From an uncultured Eubacteriales bacterium (GTDB lineage: Bacteria; Bacillota; Clostridia; Oscillospirales; Oscillospiraceae): a stretch of 16,193 nucleotides of DNA. The stretch spans positions 1-16,193 of the forward strand of contig CAUABY010000022.1 of NCBI GenBank assembly GCA_958427375.1. Reading direction: 5' to 3'. The notes beneath the pieces are model-generated. The model ran no database searches and was not told the DNA's origin. It saw nothing but the letters and a program-made list of their open reading frames with translations. Positions 1-7,587 of this stretch are shown one piece after another. Both the position numbers and the translations under genes were made by a program. The stretch's first letter is position 1; each line of letters opens with the position of its first letter.

Positions 1-16
1 TTACGCTCTTCTCCAT
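1..16 (-). CDS. possible start of a downstream gene, cut by the window edge
   Basis: The mutS stop TGA at 18-16 shares its last A with an ATG at 16-14 (TGATG), and the frame stays open for M-E-K-S-V to the window edge. The same one-base overlap joins mutL to miaA here, so a translationally coupled gene after mutS is plausible. Only five codons are visible, there is just a weak purine stretch (AAAGG) upstream inside mutS, and the product cannot be named. It may be chance. Confidence 0.25.
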
Positions 17-2631
17 CAGCCGCGCGCCTTTCTTTGCAGCTCAAAGAGCAGGTTCATGGCCTCAAGCGGGGTGACGGAGTTCAAGTCCGTTTTGCAGAGG
101 ATTTCGCGCACCTCGTCCGCGCCAACGTCGGCAAGGCATATCTGCGCCTCGTCCGCGCGCGCGTTATGCGCCGGGGCGGGCTGTGCCGCCGCGCTGCTGC
201 CCTCCAGCTCACGCAGGCAGTCTTTCGCGCGGCTTATCACCGCGTCGGGAAGCCCCGCCAGCTTCGCAACCTCGATGCCGTAGCTGTCGTCCGCCGAGCC
301 GCGCACTATCTTGCGCAGGAACACAAGGGTTCCGCCCTGCTTTTTGGCGCTGATATTATAGTTTCGCACACCGGAAATCTCGCCCTCCAGCGCGGAGAGC
401 TCATGGTAGTGTGTGGCAAACATCGTTTTCGCGCCGAGCTTGCGCTTGTCCGCGCAGTATTCAAGCACCGCGCGGGCGATTGCCATGCCGTCATAGGTCG
501 AGGTGCCGCGGCCTATCTCGTCAAGAATCAGCAGCGAGGCGGGCGTGGCGTGCTTGAGGATGTTCGCCATCTCGTTCATCTCCACCATGAAGGTGGACTG
601 GCCGGAGGCGAGGTCGTCCGACGCGCCGATGCGGGTAAACACCCGGTCGACAACGCCGATGGTCGCGCTCCTGGCCGGGACGAAAGAGCCCATCTGCGCC
701 ATGAGCACGATCAGCGCCGTCTGGCGCATATAGGTGGATTTACCGGCCATATTCGGCCCCGTGACGATGGCCACGCGGTCATCGGAGCTGTTGAGATAGG
801 TGTCGTTGGGGACAAAGAGCACGTCCTTCATGCTCTGCTCCACCACGGGGTGGCGGCCTTCTTTTATATTAATCTCACGGGAGGTGTCTACCTCCGGCAT
901 GGTGTAGTTATTGCGCACGGCAACTTCGGCGAGGGAGCAGAGCGCGTCAAGCCGGGCAACCGCGTCGGAGCTTGCCTGAATGCGGCTTATCTCCGCCGCC
1001 ACCTTGTCACGCAGATCGACAAAGATATTGTACTCCAGCTCGTTTATTCTGTCGCGCGCGGTGATGAGCGTGCTCTCTAAATTCTTCAGCTCCTGTGTGA
1101 AATAGCGCTCGTTTGAAACCAGCGTCTGCTTTCTTATGTAGTCGTCCGGGATTTTATTGTCCGCGGCGGCGGACTTCGGCACGTCGATATAATAGCCAAA
1201 TACCTTGTTGTAGCCGACCTTCAGCTTCTTGATGCCGGTGCGCTCGCGCTCGTTCTGCTCAAGCTGGGCCACCGTGTCCGCGCCGTTATCGCGCAGTTTG
1301 CGCAGGCGGTCAAGCTCCTCGGAATAGTACTGGCGCACAAAGCCGCCCTCGCGCACGGAAAACGGCGGCTCATCGTCTATGATGCGATCTATCTGCGCGC
1401 GCAAATCATCCAGCGCGTCCATGGCGCAGATATCGCGCAGCTCCTGACTGGCAAAGCGCGCGAGCAGCTCCTTGAGCCGGGGCAGCAGCGCCGCGCAGTT
1501 GGCAAGCGTTCTCAAATCGCGCGCGCCCGCCGTGCCGTACACACAGCGCCCGGCGAGGCGCTGGATGTCGTTTATATCCCGCAGTGCGAGCATCAGCTCC
1601 GCGCGGGCCACGTTATCGCGCACAAGCTCATCCACCGCGGCAAGGCGGCGCTTGATGGCAAGCGGCGAGAGCAGGGGGCGCTCCACCCAGCTTCGCAGAA
1701 GGCGGCTGCCCATGGGGGTTTTCGTCTTGTCGAGAACCCACAGAAGAGTGCCGCGCTTCTCCCCGCCGCGAAGGGACTCCGTCAGCTCAAGCGAGCGGCG
1801 CGTTGCCCAGTCCAGCTCCATATAGCGCCCGCCGTAAAAGACATCCAGCTTGTTTATGTGGCTGATGTCAAACTTCTGCGTCTCGATGATGTAGCTCAAA
1901 AGCGCGCCGGCGGCGCACACAGCACCCGCGCTGCCGCCGATGCCGCTCTCGTCCACGCTGTCAAAGCCGAACTGACGGCACACGAGCGCCGCTGCGGGCA
2001 TATAGTCAAAGCGCGTGCCGCCGGTCTCGACCAGCACGCCCAATTTCTTGGTCAGAAACTCGCAGATACTGCGCTCATCCTCCGCGCCGGAGGAGAGTAC
2101 CGCCTCTTTCGGCATGAAGCGGCCAAGCTCGTTCATTATGTGTATAAGCGGGTCCTCATCAAAGGCGGAGACGCAGAACTCACCCGTGGACACGTCACAA
2201 AAGGCCACGCCGCCGCTCGCCGCGTCAATGTACACGGCGGCGATGTAGTTGCTGCGCTCGTCGGCGAGCATGGAGCTCTCCGTGACGGTGCCGGGGGAGA
2301 TTATGCGAATCACATCCCGCTCGACAAGGCCCTTTGCCACGGAGGGGTCCTCAAGCTGCTCACAGATTGCAACCTTGTAGCCCTTGGTGATGAGCCGGGC
2401 GATATAGACCTCCGCGGCGTGATAGGGCACGCCGCACATGGGCGTGCGCTCGTCCGGGTTTTCAACACCGCGGTCACGCGTTGTCAGAGCGAGGTCAAGC
2501 TCGCGCGAGGCAATCTTCGCGTCCTCGTTGAACATCTCATAGAAATCGCCCAGGCGGAAAAACAGCAGGCAGTCCTGATGCCTCGCCTTTATCTCGTTGT
2601 ACTGCCGCTTCATTGGTGTCAGCTCTGCCAT
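16..2631 (-). CDS. mutS: DNA mismatch repair protein MutS
   Basis: MutS binds mismatches and small loops in new DNA and, with ATP, recruits MutL. The 871-residue length is normal for bacterial MutS. The N-terminus has the mismatch-probing Phe-X-Glu motif (F30-Y31-E32 within GDFYEMF). Connector, lever and clamp regions follow. The C-terminal ABC-type ATPase has Walker A GPNMAGKST at 625-633, the signature ASGQSTFMVEM near 675-685 and Walker B LLILDEIGRGTST with D704-E705. A short Ala-rich linker near 800-815 leads to the C-terminal helical tail. I chose the ATG at 2631 because GGAGATT lies five bases upstream and the protein then begins MAELTPMKRQY, as in the family. An in-frame ATG at 2664 would add 11 residues of no family character. 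It lies downstream of miaB and probably in its transcript. The stop overlaps a possible next start. Confidence 0.97.
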   Translation of the reverse strand: MAELTPMKRQYNEIKARHQDCLLFFRLGDFYEMFNEDAKIASRELDLALTTRDRGVENPDERTPMCGVPYHAAEVYIARLITKGYKVAICEQLEDPSVAKGLVERDVIRIISPGTVTESSMLADERSNYIAAVYIDAASGGVAFCDVSTGEFCVSAFDEDPLIHIMNELGRFMPKEAVLSSGAEDERSICEFLTKKLGVLVETGGTRFDYMPAAALVCRQFGFDSVDESGIGGSAGAVCAAGALLSYIIETQKFDISHINKLDVFYGGRYMELDWATRRSLELTESLRGGEKRGTLLWVLDKTKTPMGSRLLRSWVERPLLSPLAIKRRLAAVDELVRDNVARAELMLALRDINDIQRLAGRCVYGTAGARDLRTLANCAALLPRLKELLARFASQELRDICAMDALDDLRAQIDRIIDDEPPFSVREGGFVRQYYSEELDRLRKLRDNGADTVAQLEQNERERTGIKKLKVGYNKVFGYYIDVPKSAAADNKIPDDYIRKQTLVSNERYFTQELKNLESTLITARDRINELEYNIFVDLRDKVAAEISRIQASSDAVARLDALCSLAEVAVRNNYTMPEVDTSREINIKEGRHPVVEQSMKDVLFVPNDTYLNSSDDRVAIVTGPNMAGKSTYMRQTALIVLMAQMGSFVPARSATIGVVDRVFTRIGASDDLASGQSTFMVEMNEMANILKHATPASLLILDEIGRGTSTYDGMAIARAVLEYCADKRKLGAKTMFATHYHELSALEGEISGVRNYNISAKKQGGTLVFLRKIVRGSADDSYGIEVAKLAGLPDAVISRAKDCLRELEGSSAAAQPAPAHNARADEAQICLADVGADEVREILCKTDLNSVTPLEAMNLLFELQRKARG

Positions 2632-2632
2632 A

Positions 2633-2791
2633 TTAATCTCCATTCTGCCGCTTTTCATCGGCACAGGCAGGTATGAAAATCTCCGCCGGCGGCTGAACGG
2701 AGATTTTCGGCATGTGCCGCGGTTGCCGCTTTGCGGCGAGCGGCGCGCCGTTTTTAATAATAGTGTGATTTTTCACACTATCGCCCTCCAT
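2633..2791 (-). CDS. candidate 52-residue small ORF filling the miaB-mutS gap
   Basis: The ATG at 2791-2789 overlaps the miaB stop by one base (TGATG). The frame stays open for 52 codons and ends with TAA at 2635-2633, one base before the mutS ATG and inside its ribosome binding site. It begins MEGDSVKNHTIIKNG and ends ADEKRQNGD. It is hydrophilic and basic in the middle, with no membrane segment, signal or known motif. I do not recognise it. In favour: it spans the whole gap with tight junctions on both sides. Against: there is only a weak Shine-Dalgarno sequence inside miaB, the third-position GC (about 60%) looks lower than in the flanking genes, and two inverted repeats occupy much of it. 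It may be a coupling leader peptide, a small protein, or chance. Confidence 0.3.
   Translation of the reverse strand: MEGDSVKNHTIIKNGAPLAAKRQPRHMPKISVQPPAEIFIPACADEKRQNGD
2675..2708 (-). promoter_or_regulatory. 11-bp perfect inverted repeat upstream of mutS
   Basis: Arms GAAAATCTCCG (2675-2685) and CGGAGATTTTC (2698-2708) are perfect over 11 bp around a 12-base GC-rich loop. In the miaB-mutS transcript the first arm contains AAUCUCC, which is also complementary over seven bases to the mutS Shine-Dalgarno region GGAGAUU (2641-2635). The hairpin could therefore compete with pairing that hides the mutS ribosome binding site. There is no long T-run on either side, so it is not a convincing terminator. 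The regulatory role is inference. Confidence 0.45.
2760..2781. promoter_or_regulatory. 9-bp palindrome with TTTT centre just after miaB
   Basis: ATAGTGTGA (2760-2768), TTTT, then TCACACTAT (2773-2781) form a perfect 9-bp inverted repeat starting 10 bases after the miaB stop. The core TGTGA-N4-TCACA resembles the two-fold half-sites bound by Crp/Fnr-type regulators (CRP prefers N6, FNR-type sites N4), so it could be an operator. As RNA it is a weak AU-rich hairpin with an AAAA loop (minus strand), followed by UAUUAAAAA rather than a U-tract, so intrinsic termination is unlikely. Confidence 0.35.
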
Positions 2792-4206
2792 CAGTCTGTC
2801 AGCTCGCCGTAGAGCGCCCAGGTGTTGCTCGCGGTGATTTTAACGTCTATAAATCGGCCTATCAGGCTCGTGTCGCCGCGCAGATGGACAAGCCGCCCGC
2901 CGTTTGTGCGGCTGGAGAGATTGTACCCGTCGCGCCCGGTCTCACCGTCGACGAGCACGCGCACGGTTTTGCCCTCGTACTGCTTGTGCTTCTCGCCGGA
3001 GATGCGGTTAGATACATCCGTGAGCCTGTCAAAGTGTACCTGCTTCTGCTCTCTCGTGTAGGGGTCGGGCATGGAGGCCGCGGGGGTGCCGACGCGCTTG
3101 GAGTAGATGAAGGTGAACATCGCGTCATAGCGCACGCGCTCGCAGAGCCTGATGGTGTCCTCAAAGTCCTCATCCGTCTCGCCGGGGAAGCCCACAATGA
3201 TGTCGGTTGTTAGCACAAGGTTCGGCATATAGCTTCTGGCAAGCTCGACCTGCTTTAAGTACTTTTCGCTGTCATAGCTGCGGTTCATGGCTTTCAAAAT
3301 CCTGTCGCTGCCGGACTGTACCGGCAGGTGCAGCTGATGCGCGCAGTGGCGGCACTCGGCCATGGTTTTGAAGAGCTTTTCGGTGGCGTCCTTGGGGTGG
3401 CTGGTCATAAAGCGGATGAGATAGTCGCCGGGAATCTCGTCTATCATGCGGATGAGGTCGGCAAAATCCACCTCGCCGCCGAGGTCGCGGCCATAGGAGT
3501 TGACGTTCTGGCCGAGCAGGGTAATCTCCTTATACCCGGCCGCGATAAGCTCACGCGCCTCGGCCACAACATCCTCCGCCCGGCGGGAGCGCTCACGCCC
3601 GCGCACATAGGGCACGATGCAGTAGGTGCAGAAATTGTTGCAGCCGTACATGATGGAGAGCCAGGCCTTAACCCTGTCCACGCGCGCGGTGGGTATGCCC
3701 TCGGCAACGGCGCCGGTATCGTCCGCCGTGGAGAACACGCGTTTTCCGCTGTCAAGCACGCGCTCTAAAAGCTCCGGGAAGCGCCAGAGCTCGTGCGGGC
3801 CGAAAACAAGGTCGACCACGGGGTAGGACATCTTGATTTTCCTCGCCATGTGCTCTTGCTGCACCATGCAGCCGCACACCGCGATTATCTGGCCGGGCCT
3901 GGCCTTTTTCGAGTGGTTGAGCGCGCCCACATTTCCCAAAACGCGCATCTCCGCATGCTCGCGCACGGCGCAGGTGTTGACCAGCACTATGTCCGCGGCA
4001 AACTCATCCTCCGTGAAGCCAAAACCCATCTCCGCAAGATAGCCGCGGAGCTTCTCGCTGTCCGCCTCGTTCTGCTGGCAGCCGTAGGTGTCCACCATGG
4101 CGAGCATCGTGCGCCCCTCGGCGGCAAAGCGCGCGGCAAGGCGGCGGCAAATATCCTCCTGCCGCCGAATTTCGCTTATATCAATAAGTTTTCTCTCGTA
4201 TTTCAT
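2791..4206 (-). CDS. miaB: tRNA-2-methylthio-N6-dimethylallyladenosine synthase MiaB
   Basis: This radical-SAM methylthiotransferase adds the 2-methylthio group to i6A37 of tRNAs reading UNN codons, after MiaA has prenylated the base. The 471 residues show the N-terminal UPF0004 domain with cluster cysteines C43 (DTYGCQQNEAD), C79 (VNTCAVREHA) and C113 (VCGCMVQQ). The radical-SAM triad is C189, C193 and C196 in YGCNNFCTYCIVPYVRGRE, and a C-terminal TRAM domain runs from roughly residue 400. The N-terminal extension of about 35 residues before the first motif is common in Clostridia. The ATG at 4206 has GAGG six bases upstream. It is the first gene of the minus-strand unit, starting from the divergent promoter region, with mutS downstream. 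RimO and MtaB are paralogues. The CQQNEADSE and YVRGRERSR motifs favour MiaB. Confidence 0.95.
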   Translation of the reverse strand: MKYERKLIDISEIRRQEDICRRLAARFAAEGRTMLAMVDTYGCQQNEADSEKLRGYLAEMGFGFTEDEFAADIVLVNTCAVREHAEMRVLGNVGALNHSKKARPGQIIAVCGCMVQQEHMARKIKMSYPVVDLVFGPHELWRFPELLERVLDSGKRVFSTADDTGAVAEGIPTARVDRVKAWLSIMYGCNNFCTYCIVPYVRGRERSRRAEDVVAEARELIAAGYKEITLLGQNVNSYGRDLGGEVDFADLIRMIDEIPGDYLIRFMTSHPKDATEKLFKTMAECRHCAHQLHLPVQSGSDRILKAMNRSYDSEKYLKQVELARSYMPNLVLTTDIIVGFPGETDEDFEDTIRLCERVRYDAMFTFIYSKRVGTPAASMPDPYTREQKQVHFDRLTDVSNRISGEKHKQYEGKTVRVLVDGETGRDGYNLSSRTNGGRLVHLRGDTSLIGRFIDVKITASNTWALYGELTD

Positions 4207-4249
4207 CTTTAACCTCGCATGAGAAATTAATTCAATTTAATAAAATCAC

Positions 4250-4278
4250 AGTATATTTTAACATATTGCTTATGGAAA
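4250..4278 (-). promoter_or_regulatory. candidate sigma-70/SigA promoter for miaB-mutS
   Basis: On the minus strand a -35-like TTTCCA (4278-4273; four of six consensus matches) is followed by exactly 17 bases and a -10 TATACT (4255-4250; five of six). The expected start is near 4243, giving a leader of about 37 bases to the miaB ATG. The -35 hexamer is the reverse complement of the one used by the mutL promoter candidate. It lies in an AT-rich gap between divergent genes, where promoters must exist. Confidence 0.5.
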
Positions 4279-4301
4279 TTTCAACAGCTTTAGTTTATAA
4301 T
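4273..4301 (+). promoter_or_regulatory. candidate sigma-70/SigA promoter for mutL-miaA
   Basis: The plus strand has TGGAAA (4273-4278; four of six matches to TTGACA), 17 bases, then a perfect TATAAT (4296-4301). The expected start is near 4308, leaving a leader of about 28 bases before the mutL ATG at 4336. The only nearby alternative -35, TTGCTT at 4266-4271, would need a 24-base spacer and is less likely. Confidence 0.6.
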
Positions 4302-4335
4302 ATTTTATTACACTTTGAGCTTTATGGAGATTAAA

Positions 4336-6549
4336 ATGGCAATTATAAATGTGCTCTCCCCGCATGTGGCAGACATGATAGCCGCCGGCGAGGTGGTGGA
4401 GCGTCCGGCTTCCGTTATCAAGGAGCTGATGGAAAACTCGCTCGACGCGCACGCGCGCAATCTCACAGTTGAGATTCGCGGCGGCGGCGCGACATATATC
4501 CGCGTGACCGACGATGGCTGCGGCATGCTGCCTGAGGACGCGGGCGTGGCCTTTCTGCGCCATGCCACCTCCAAGCTGCACGACGAGCGCGGACTTGAGG
4601 CGATCCGCACCATGGGCTTTCGCGGCGAGGCGCTGGCGGCAATCTCCGCCGTGTCGCGCATAGAACTGCGCACGCGCGTGCGCGGCGGCGACGGGACGCG
4701 CGTCACTCTTGAGGCGGGTGACATACAGGAGATGGGTCCCTGCGGCTGCCCGGAGGGGACTGCCATGACCGTGCGCGATATCTTCTACAACACCCCCGCG
4801 CGGCTGAAGTTTCTCAAGTCCGACAGGAGCGAGGGCTCGGCCTGTGTGCAGGCGGCGCTGAAAACCGCGCTCGGCCATCCTGAGGTATCGGTGCGCATGA
4901 TACGCGACGGGCAGGAGGAATTTTTCTCCCCCGGCGACGGGCTGATGAGCTCCTGCGTATACACACTTTTGGGGCGCGAGGCCGCGCAGGGCTTTCTTGA
5001 GCTGAACGCCAACGACAGCAATATGTCCGTCACGGGCTATGTCTCCTCCCCCGCCGCGGGGCGCGGCAGCCGCGCCGGGCAGTACTTTTTCTGCAACGGC
5101 CGCTACATCAAGTCCCCGCTCATCCAGTCGGCCTTGGAGCAGGCGTATAAAAACACGCTGCTCACCGGGCGCTTTCCCGCCTGCGTGCTGTATCTGAGCA
5201 TCGGCTGCGGCAGTGTGGATGTGAACGTACACCCCGCCAAGACCGAGGTGAAGTTCTCGCATGAGAAGCAGGTTTTTGATCTGGTTTATCAGGCCGTCAA
5301 GCTCGCGCTGGAGCGCGAGGACGCGACGGCGAAAATTGAGCTGTCCCCCGCAACAATGAAGCTTGCGGGGCTTTCGGAGCAGGGCAGAGAGCGCACACTC
5401 CCCGCCCAGCCTGTCCGCACTGCCTCCCGCAGTGAAGCGGGCAGCCCGGCAAAGCCTCTGACGAACACAGGCACGGCGCCGGGCAGAACACCGGGCGCGG
5501 ACGGAATACCGGGCGCGGGCGCTGTTTTTGGAAGCGTCGGCACCGCTGGCAGCGGCAGCGCGCGCCGGGATGAGCCGCAAGCGCGCTCATCAAGCCCGGC
5601 TTCAGCCGGACTGCGCGCGCCGGGCAGCGGTTTTTACCGCGAGATGACGGCGGAGGACTTCCGCGCGAACGGTTACAGTGTGCCGCGCGGCGGCGCGAAG
5701 AGCGCGGGCCCGACGAGCACGCCAGGGCCGGGCGGGACTTTGCCGGGCGCGGCGGCAGCGGCAGACACAGCACGGCGCGAGGCTCCGGCGCAGAACGCCA
5801 TGAACATCCCCGCGAACGGCACCGCGAATGTCCCCGCAAACATCCCTATACCCGACCGTTCCGCGACGCTCTTTGACGCGGATTCCCAGGGCGCGCCTGA
5901 GCGCGGGAATATGCACGGCGAGGCCGGGGACGCGCGGGGCAGTGTTGAAAAGTCTGTTCAAAATGTTGAAAAAAATCTGGTGCCCGACCACAAGATAGTG
6001 GGCGAGGCGCTGAAAACCTATATTATCGCCGAGCTTGGCGACGAGCTTGTTTTCATAGACAAGCACGCCGCGCATGAGCGGATGATTTTTGACCGGCTCA
6101 AGGCGCAAAAGCGCGAGATAATGTCACAGCAGCTGCTTGCGCCGCTCCCCCTGCGCCTGACGGATGAGCAGGCGGAGCTGATAGAGCAAAACTTTGCTGC
6201 CCTGAGCGAGCTGGGCTTTGAGATTGAGCCCTACGGTGAGCGCGCCTACATACTGCGTGCCGTGCCCTGCGACATTGACGCAGCCGACGCGCCCGCCGCC
6301 GTGGAGGAGCTGTGCGAGAAGCTTGCCGCGGGCAGGACGCTCGACCCCGCCTCGGCGCGGGATGAGCTTTTGCACACGGTGGCCTGCAAGGCCGCCATCA
6401 AGGCCGGCTGGGACACGGACAGGCGCGAGCTTGAGCGCCTTGTGGACGCGGTGCTCTCCGGGCAGGTGAAATACTGCCCGCACGGGCGGCCGGTGTCTTT
6501 TGTGATGACGCGCCGCGAGCTTGACAAGCAGTTTAAGAGGATAGTGTGA
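4336..6549 (+). CDS. mutL: DNA mismatch repair protein MutL
   Basis: MutL couples MutS mismatch recognition to strand incision and excision. In bacteria without MutH its C-terminal domain nicks DNA. The N-terminal GHKL ATPase shows IAAGEVVERPASVIKELMEN, DDGCGM and GFRGEALAAI, followed by a transducer domain to about residue 335. A low-complexity Gly/Ala/Pro/Ser linker runs from about 350 to 550. The C-terminal domain holds the endonuclease motif as D575-K-H-A-x-x-E581-R-M-I-F-D586 (usual form DQHA-x2-E-x4-E), ACKAAIKAG, and CPHGRP from C714. The start is the ATG at 4336 with GGAGA six bases upstream, giving MAIINVLSPHVADMIAAGEVV. Earlier in-frame ATG (4324) and TTG (4315) codons have no good site. 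It has 737 residues, long because of the linker. The stop overlaps the miaA start. Confidence 0.96.
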   Translation: MAIINVLSPHVADMIAAGEVVERPASVIKELMENSLDAHARNLTVEIRGGGATYIRVTDDGCGMLPEDAGVAFLRHATSKLHDERGLEAIRTMGFRGEALAAISAVSRIELRTRVRGGDGTRVTLEAGDIQEMGPCGCPEGTAMTVRDIFYNTPARLKFLKSDRSEGSACVQAALKTALGHPEVSVRMIRDGQEEFFSPGDGLMSSCVYTLLGREAAQGFLELNANDSNMSVTGYVSSPAAGRGSRAGQYFFCNGRYIKSPLIQSALEQAYKNTLLTGRFPACVLYLSIGCGSVDVNVHPAKTEVKFSHEKQVFDLVYQAVKLALEREDATAKIELSPATMKLAGLSEQGRERTLPAQPVRTASRSEAGSPAKPLTNTGTAPGRTPGADGIPGAGAVFGSVGTAGSGSARRDEPQARSSSPASAGLRAPGSGFYREMTAEDFRANGYSVPRGGAKSAGPTSTPGPGGTLPGAAAAADTARREAPAQNAMNIPANGTANVPANIPIPDRSATLFDADSQGAPERGNMHGEAGDARGSVEKSVQNVEKNLVPDHKIVGEALKTYIIAELGDELVFIDKHAAHERMIFDRLKAQKREIMSQQLLAPLPLRLTDEQAELIEQNFAALSELGFEIEPYGERAYILRAVPCDIDAADAPAAVEELCEKLAAGRTLDPASARDELLHTVACKAAIKAGWDTDRRELERLVDAVLSGQVKYCPHGRPVSFVMTRRELDKQFKRIV

Positions 6550-7493
6550 TGGCGGGAAAAGTCGTTGTAATCGCGGGGCCGACGGCCTCCGGCAAGACGG
6601 CGCTTGCCATAGAGCTCGCCCGCGCTCTCGGCGGGGAGATAGTCACGGCGGACTCCATGCAGGTTTACCGGGGCTTTGACATAGGCACGGCCAAGGCCGA
6701 CGCCAATGAGCGCGCCGCGGCCGCACACCATATGCTGGATGTCGCCGCGCCGGATGAGAGCTACTCCGCCGCGCGCTATGTGGAGGAGGCCGCCGCCGTG
6801 TGTGATGACATTCTCGCGCGCGGCAGGCTGCCTATCATCGCGGGCGGCACGGGGCTGTACATCGACTCCCTCCTCTCCGGGCGGGACTTTGCCGAGCGCG
6901 GCGAGGGCCCGGACTTACGCGCGGAACTCTCGGCGGAGTACGACGAGCGCGGCGGCGAGGCGATGCTTGAGTGTCTGCGCGGGTTTGACCCTGAGCGCGC
7001 GGCCATCCTGCACCCGGCCGACAAGCGGCGCATCGTGCGCGCAATCGAGATTTATAAGCTCACGGGCCGCACGATAACAGAGCACGACGCCTGCACCAAG
7101 ACCCTGCCGCCGAGATATGACGCGGCGCGCATTGTGCTAAACTACAGCGAGCGCTCAGCGCTCTATGCCCGCATTGACGCGCGCGTGGACGAGATGTGTA
7201 CCCGCGGGCTTTTTGACGAGGTCGCGGGGCTTCTCCGCGCCGGTGTGCCGGAGGACTGCACGGCTATGCAGGCCATAGGCTACAAGGAGGCGGTGCGGGC
7301 ACTGCGCGGCGAAATCACCCGCGCGGAGGCCGTGGAGCAGGTTAAGCTTGCCAGCCGCCGCTACGCCAAGCGCCAGCTCACCTGGTTTCGCCGCTGGGAG
7401 GACGCGCTGTGGATAGAGCATGCGGGCGCGCCCGATTTAATTTCCGCGCGACAGCTTTCGACCGATTTTATACACAGCCGCGGTATATCATAA
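6549..7493 (+). CDS. miaA: tRNA dimethylallyltransferase MiaA
   Basis: MiaA transfers dimethylallyl from DMAPP to N6 of A37 in tRNAs reading UNN codons, making the substrate of MiaB encoded on the other arm. The 314 residues begin with the P-loop GPTASGKT (10-17), then the family motif TADSMQVYRGFDIGTAK with D35, AGGTGLYIDSLL near 98-109, DKRRIVRAIEIY, and QLTWFRRW near the C-terminus. The ATG at 6549 shares its A with the mutL TGA (TGATG), and AGAGG at 6536-6540 inside mutL gives an eight-base spacing. A GTG at 6546 is the in-frame alternative. The one-base overlap implies translational coupling with mutL. Confidence 0.96.
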   Translation: MAGKVVVIAGPTASGKTALAIELARALGGEIVTADSMQVYRGFDIGTAKADANERAAAAHHMLDVAAPDESYSAARYVEEAAAVCDDILARGRLPIIAGGTGLYIDSLLSGRDFAERGEGPDLRAELSAEYDERGGEAMLECLRGFDPERAAILHPADKRRIVRAIEIYKLTGRTITEHDACTKTLPPRYDAARIVLNYSERSALYARIDARVDEMCTRGLFDEVAGLLRAGVPEDCTAMQAIGYKEAVRALRGEITRAEAVEQVKLASRRYAKRQLTWFRRWEDALWIEHAGAPDLISARQLSTDFIHSRGIS

Positions 7494-7544
7494 TGTACGG
7501 CGCACCACGGGCTCTCTCCCCGGCGGGCGCAAATACATTATAGA

Positions 7545-7569
7545 GAAGCGGCCTACATCACGCCGCTTC
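7545..7569 (+). promoter_or_regulatory. leader hairpin immediately upstream of the hfq ribosome binding site
   Basis: GAAGCGGC (7545-7552) and GCCGCTTC (7562-7569) form a perfect 8-bp stem around a nine-base loop. The stem ends three bases before the Shine-Dalgarno AAGGAG (7573-7578). There is no T-tract, so it is not a terminator. It could affect translation or stability of hfq mRNA, for instance by autoregulation as known for Hfq in enterobacteria, but that role is only inferred. Confidence 0.4.
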
Positions 7570-7587
7570 AAGAAGGAGCTGGCTGAA

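Noticed and set aside
34..1080. 348-codon plus-strand frame opposite mutS
   Set aside because: It is antisense to the MutS ATPase domain, with low-complexity Arg/His/Val composition typical of shadows.
2721..2755. GC hairpin followed by TTTTT in the plus direction between mutS and miaB
   Set aside because: No gene on the plus strand would end here. The stem is only about five pairs, and both flanking genes are transcribed the other way.
4270..5580. 436-codon minus-strand frame opposite mutL
   Set aside because: It overlaps the conserved MutL ATPase region and the divergent promoter. Its protein is Ala/Arg/His-rich without motifs.
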